From assembly GCF_027213645.1 (NCBI RefSeq), contig NZ_JAPWGL010000004.1, positions 310,001 through 374,000 on the forward strand: DNA of 64,000 nucleotides, written 5' to 3'. Below, one piece after another: positions 61,122 through 64,000 of the stretch. How positions within the stretch are numbered: the stretch's first letter is position 1; every line of letters begins with the position of its first letter. A program made the position numbers and the translations under genes. The DNA is from Pedobacter rhodius (GTDB lineage Bacteria > Bacteroidota > Bacteroidia > Sphingobacteriales > Sphingobacteriaceae). Below the pieces are notes generated by a model. The model was not told the DNA's origin. It did no database searches and was given only the letters and a program-made list of their open reading frames with translations.

Positions 61122-62173
61122 TGACGACAAAGGGAATTTATAACAAGGAATTTTTAGATATCAAACGACAATCGGGCGATCGGGTGGCTGATGAATTTAT
61201 AAAATATGTATTCTCGGATAACGACCGGAAACTGCAGCTTCAGCAATGGCTTACAGGAAAATTTTCAATAGCGCATTTGGATGAAATGTTCCCTGGCTTC
61301 GATTTTATCAGCCAAAGCAGGGAGCTTCCCTTATGGGCCAAACCAGAACTTATTCAGGAGGGTAACGCTTTTTTTGCCCGGCATGCGCAGAATATTATGA
61401 GCCTGCTCGGCTTATTATCACTTCCTTATTGCTACACCGCTGCAGATGGAGCTATGGTATTGTATCTGTCAGAAAAGATTAGGAAAAATACAACCAAACG
61501 CCTGTACGATACGGCGGTTTTCGTTTGGGAAGTTATGGGGCCTGCCGCTTTATCGAAGAGTGGAAATGGTTTTAATGAGATTTTGAAAGTACGAATAGTA
61601 CATGCGGCCATTCGATTTTACACCCTGCAGAGTGGTAAATGGAATGAGAAATGGGGCATGCCGATTAATCAGGAAGATATGGCAGGGACAAACCTTTCCT
61701 TCTCATTGATCGTTGTTCATGGCCTTCGTAAACTGGGCATTACCATAAGCAACCGCGAACAGATCGCCTTTCTGCACCTCTGGAAAGTTATAGGATATTT
61801 AACCGGACTGGATGAAGACTTGTTACCAGAAAATGGAAGAATGGCGACACAGCTAGACTTAGTTATTAAAAATCGTCAGTTCCGTATCTCGGATCACGGG
61901 CGGGAACTTACCAATTCGCTCATCGAGCATATTTTAACCTTAAATAGAAGGAAAGTCAGTAACAATGACATCCTTGGCCTGATGCGAAATCTTTTGGGCA
62001 ACGATGTTGCAGATATGCTCAACATCCAGGCGCCTGAACTTCCAAAGTATAAACTCACATTGATTAGAACAATAAACTTTTTTAAAGGCTTCAAATTACG
62101 TGGTGATAGCGTGCACCTTTACCATCAGGCTTATGCTGCATTTAAAAAACAAAGCCTGCATATTCAGCAATAA
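61118..62173 (+). CDS. MpaB-family (DUF2236) oxygenase-like protein
   Basis: A 351-residue protein of the oxygenase MpaB/rubber-oxygenase Lcp-related family. Signatures include LLSLPYCYTAADGAMVLYLSEKI (about 95-115), RIVHAAIRFY (about 165-174), GMPINQEDMAGTNLSF and HLWKVIGYLTGLDEDLLP. The conserved His residues (HAAIR, HLWKV) could ligate a haem. Its substrate is unknown. It follows the FAD oxidoreductase with overlapping codons and precedes the MarR gene by 28 bp. Confidence 0.85.
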   Translation: MMTTKGIYNKEFLDIKRQSGDRVADEFIKYVFSDNDRKLQLQQWLTGKFSIAHLDEMFPGFDFISQSRELPLWAKPELIQEGNAFFARHAQNIMSLLGLLSLPYCYTAADGAMVLYLSEKIRKNTTKRLYDTAVFVWEVMGPAALSKSGNGFNEILKVRIVHAAIRFYTLQSGKWNEKWGMPINQEDMAGTNLSFSLIVVHGLRKLGITISNREQIAFLHLWKVIGYLTGLDEDLLPENGRMATQLDLVIKNRQFRISDHGRELTNSLIEHILTLNRRKVSNNDILGLMRNLLGNDVADMLNIQAPELPKYKLTLIRTINFFKGFKLRGDSVHLYHQAYAAFKKQSLHIQQ

Positions 62174-62201
62174 ACCGGCTAAAATATATTAATGACAAAA
62201 T

Positions 62202-62882
62202 ATGAAATCATACCAGCTTATCCACCAATTGATTACACTTGTTGAAGACCTTGATGAAGAACAGCCTGGGAAAGAAATATCTTTGCAACAGTTTACCGGT
62301 TTTTTATTGAGTAAAGTCAACAGTTCAGCAATTGAAACAAATAACGAGACCAGGTTTGGCAAGAACGATGAAAAAACCCTTGAAATTGCCTATCAGCTAG
62401 ATAACAATATCGGCAGATTATTTGTCTTTATGAGCCGGTACGCCAAATTGTATATCAAAAAAGCCCTTGAAGAAACCCCTTTACTTACAGCGGAAGATTT
62501 TACGGCGCTTGCCATCCTGATGACGCACGATAAGCTTTCCAAAACCGAGTTAATTAAACATAATCTCCAGGAAAAAACATCGGGTACGGAGGTTATCCGA
62601 CGGCTGATTTCGGCGGGTTTGGTTACCCAATGGAACGATGCTAAAGATAAACGAAGCAAGCACATTGCCATAACTAACGAAGGTCGTAAACTGCTTTATA
62701 GCGTTTTTGCAGACATGAATAACGTTGGCAAAATGATAACGGGAAAGTTATCCCTGGCAGAAAAATTTACCCTACAATACCTGCTTCAAAAGCTCGAAGA
62801 TTTTCATCTCGACCATTACGAGAAGAAGACCATTCTAAGCAAAACAGACTTAAAAAATTTCATCGAAGATAATCTATCCTGA
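62202..62882 (+). CDS. MarR-like winged-helix regulator
   Basis: A 226-residue protein with a MarR winged helix in the C-terminal half: LTAEDFTALAILMTHDKLSKTELIKH (about 95-120), EVIRRLISAGLVTQWNDAKDKRSKHIAITNEGRKLL. The N-terminal 70 residues are an additional helical segment. It probably regulates the folE-containing operon in response to a small molecule. The DUF2805 gene starts 1 bp after its stop. Confidence 0.85.
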   Translation: MKSYQLIHQLITLVEDLDEEQPGKEISLQQFTGFLLSKVNSSAIETNNETRFGKNDEKTLEIAYQLDNNIGRLFVFMSRYAKLYIKKALEETPLLTAEDFTALAILMTHDKLSKTELIKHNLQEKTSGTEVIRRLISAGLVTQWNDAKDKRSKHIAITNEGRKLLYSVFADMNNVGKMITGKLSLAEKFTLQYLLQKLEDFHLDHYEKKTILSKTDLKNFIEDNLS

Positions 62883-62883
62883 A

Positions 62884-63177
62884 ATGAAAGGGAAAATTGT
62901 TTTAAATCTACTGGATACCGACCGCGTTATAGAAATGGCCTGGGAAGATCGAACACCTTTTGACGCTATTAAATTTCAATTCGGCCTCAGCGAGCAACAG
63001 GTTATCGAATTAATGCGCCAGCAAATTAAGCGCAGTTCTTTTAAGCGGTGGCGTACCCGCGTTCAGGGGCGAGCCACAAAGCACACCATGCTTAGTTTTC
63101 AAAACGATTTCACTTTTAAATGCGACAGGCAGAGGCAAATCAGCTTCAATAAAATCAGTAAAAAAAGTTTTCGGTAA
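62884..63177 (+). CDS. DUF2805 / TIGR03643 family protein
   Basis: A 97-residue basic protein with AWEDRTPFDAIKFQFGLSE and VIELMRQQIKRSSFKRWRTRVQGR, the TIGR03643 (DUF2805) signature with a helix-turn-helix-like first half. The family is commonly encoded next to cryptochrome or photolyase genes, suggesting a link to light response. It starts 1 bp after the MarR stop and is the last gene of the operon. Confidence 0.85.
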   Translation: MKGKIVLNLLDTDRVIEMAWEDRTPFDAIKFQFGLSEQQVIELMRQQIKRSSFKRWRTRVQGRATKHTMLSFQNDFTFKCDRQRQISFNKISKKSFR

Positions 63178-63650
63178 GCCAAATAACCGGGAAAATACAG
63201 TGCAACTTCTTTTTTAGAAGGATTTATATGTATAAAGAATAATCGATAAATTCTTTTCCGCTTAGTCATACGACACCGAATTCTCTAAACTTTCAGGAAC
63301 GCTTTCTGTTATAAATCATAGCTGAAACCAAAACACGATTAAGTACAAACGGTTAGAAAACTATATTTTAAAATCTTACTATCAAAAGTTCCATCAGTTT
63401 ATGTTTAGTTTAATTTTATTAACATTAAACAAGCATCTTTTTTTTGCCTTAGTAGTTTTCTGTTCATACCGGTAATCATTACTAACCGGGGATTCAACTG
63501 CTTACAACCCAGTCTCTGTACGTTGTTTCATAATTTCTCGATGGCAACAAACAATAAGGCAAAATCAAGTCAATAGTACCCATGTGCCGGAATATAACAT
63601 TTTGATTTTCAATATATTTTCGTTATGTTTGAAAATAATTAAATGAATAT
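63178..63650. other. Intergenic region with csp promoter and leader
   Basis: About 473 bp. Only the cold-shock promoter at 63601-63631 is recognised. No gene or terminator after the DUF2805 stop could be supported. Confidence 0.5.
63601..63631 (+). promoter_or_regulatory. Bacteroidota consensus promoter of cold-shock gene
   Basis: TTTG (63601-63604), 19 bp, then TATGTTTG (63624-63631), an exact fit to the TTTG-N19-TAnnTTTG promoter of the primary sigma factor. The ATG lies 19 bp beyond the -7 box, so the leader is only about a dozen bases and cannot hold a long cold-sensing structure. Confidence 0.85.
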
Positions 63651-63842
63651 ATGCAACAAGGAACAGTAAAATTTTTCAATGAGACAAAAGGTTTTGGATT
63701 TATCGTACCAGCTAATGGCGATGCAGAACTTTTTGTACATGTATCTGGCTTATTAGATAACATTCGTGAGAATGATTCAGTAAGCTATGATGTAGAAGAG
63801 GGCCGAAAAGGTCTGAACGCAATCAACGTTAAGATAGGATAA
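63651..63842 (+). CDS. Cold-shock domain protein
   Basis: A 63-residue single-domain CspA-type protein with RNP1 (KGFGFIV, about 13-19) and RNP2 (LFVHVSG, about 27-33). It binds single-stranded RNA or DNA and prevents secondary structure in mRNA. Consensus promoter upstream and strong terminator 25 bp downstream show it is monocistronic and probably well expressed. Confidence 0.95.
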   Translation: MQQGTVKFFNETKGFGFIVPANGDAELFVHVSGLLDNIRENDSVSYDVEEGRKGLNAINVKIG

Positions 63843-63867
63843 AATATAACCTTCATACATTGTTAAA

Positions 63868-63897
63868 ACATCCGTCAAAAAGCGGATGTTTTTTTTT
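63868..63897 (+). terminator. Intrinsic terminator of cold-shock gene
   Basis: ACATCCG (63868-63874) pairs perfectly with CGGATGT (63883-63889) over an 8-base loop, followed by eight or more T. Confidence 0.85.
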
Positions 63898-64000
63898 GGC
63901 TTGGCTTGCCCTTTCAATTTAAAACACAATCGGGCCATAAGAACAAATCCGTTTAAAAAAACGATTAATCAATTAATTGATGAGCGGAAATTAAAAAATT

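Noticed and set aside
1..64000. CRISPR array, rRNA or tRNA genes
   Set aside because: No regularly spaced direct repeats, ribosomal RNA segments or cloverleaf-forming sequence were noticed by eye in the gaps between genes.

Overview
The window reads as chromosome or a large integrated accessory region of a member of the Bacteroidota, most likely family Sphingobacteriaceae (Pedobacter/Mucilaginibacter type). The grounds are the protein families (DUF3347, HYC_CC_PP, DUF6428, DUF2805, Bacteroidota-type Lgt and persulfide dioxygenases), the near absence of Shine-Dalgarno sequences, and promoters of the TAnnTTTG (-7) type, one with a matching TTTG box at -33. No rRNA, tRNA, CRISPR array or complete insertion sequence was recognised.

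Layout. (1) 1-7.1 kb, minus strand: copper/heavy-metal block with a multicopper oxidase running off the left edge, a haem-binding protein, two DUF3347 proteins, an HYC_CC_PP protein, a CusB-like adaptor, and an apparent gene fusion joining the front of an Lgt-like gene to the back of a second CusB-like gene. (2) 7.6-16.9 kb, plus strand: sulfur module A, with a Crp/Fnr-type regulator, TauE/SafE exporter, two persulfide dioxygenase-rhodanese proteins, methyltransferase, rhodanese, two-part YeeE/YedE transporter, DUF983, a TsdA-like dihaem cytochrome, DsrE and DUF202. (3) 17.0-24.8 kb, minus strand: an RND efflux operon with a single-domain response regulator and small proteins. (4) 24.8-26.1 kb: AT-rich, gene-poor stretch with a decayed coding repeat and a Cys-rich copper-storage-like protein. 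(5) 26.3-30.1 kb: a fluoride riboswitch followed by a truncated PAP2 gene joined to a uppP tail, an EamA protein, enolase and a CLC(F)-type channel. (6) 30.2-41.7 kb: sulfur module B, with DUF202, UDG-like protein, LysR, second TsdA-like cytochrome and DsrE, two orphan ModA-like binding proteins, YeiH, beta-propeller, DUF305, sulfite-oxidase-type Mo enzyme and SulP. (7) 41.9-50.3 kb: frameshifted nhaA, an arsenic operon (ArsR, DUF6428, ACR3, two phosphoesterases, frameshifted second ArsR), ArsB-type pump and MFS transporter. (8) 50.6-57.9 kb: a giant PAS sensor lacking an ATPase domain with its response regulator, a methyltransferase and a beta-propeller. (9) 58.3-63.9 kb: folE-SDR-FAD oxidoreductase-MpaB-MarR-DUF2805 operon and a cold-shock gene.

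How it fits together. Modules A and B both pair a TsdA-like cytochrome with a DsrE protein and a nearby DUF202 protein, so they look like two versions of one thiosulfate/persulfide-oxidising unit, under different regulators. In module A three promoters carry the same palindrome (GTGAC-N4-GTCAC) exactly 22 bp upstream of the -7 box, the geometry of a class II Crp/Fnr activator. In module B, ATAAC/GTTAT half-sites repeated every 10 bp lie upstream of the cytochrome gene and again upstream of yeiH, which fits control by the LysR protein. Module B could oxidise thiosulfate and then sulfite in the periplasm, with YeiH and SulP moving sulfur oxyanions. Several genes are broken or fused (lgt/cusB, PAP2/uppP, nhaA, second arsR), which suggests accessory DNA undergoing deletion.
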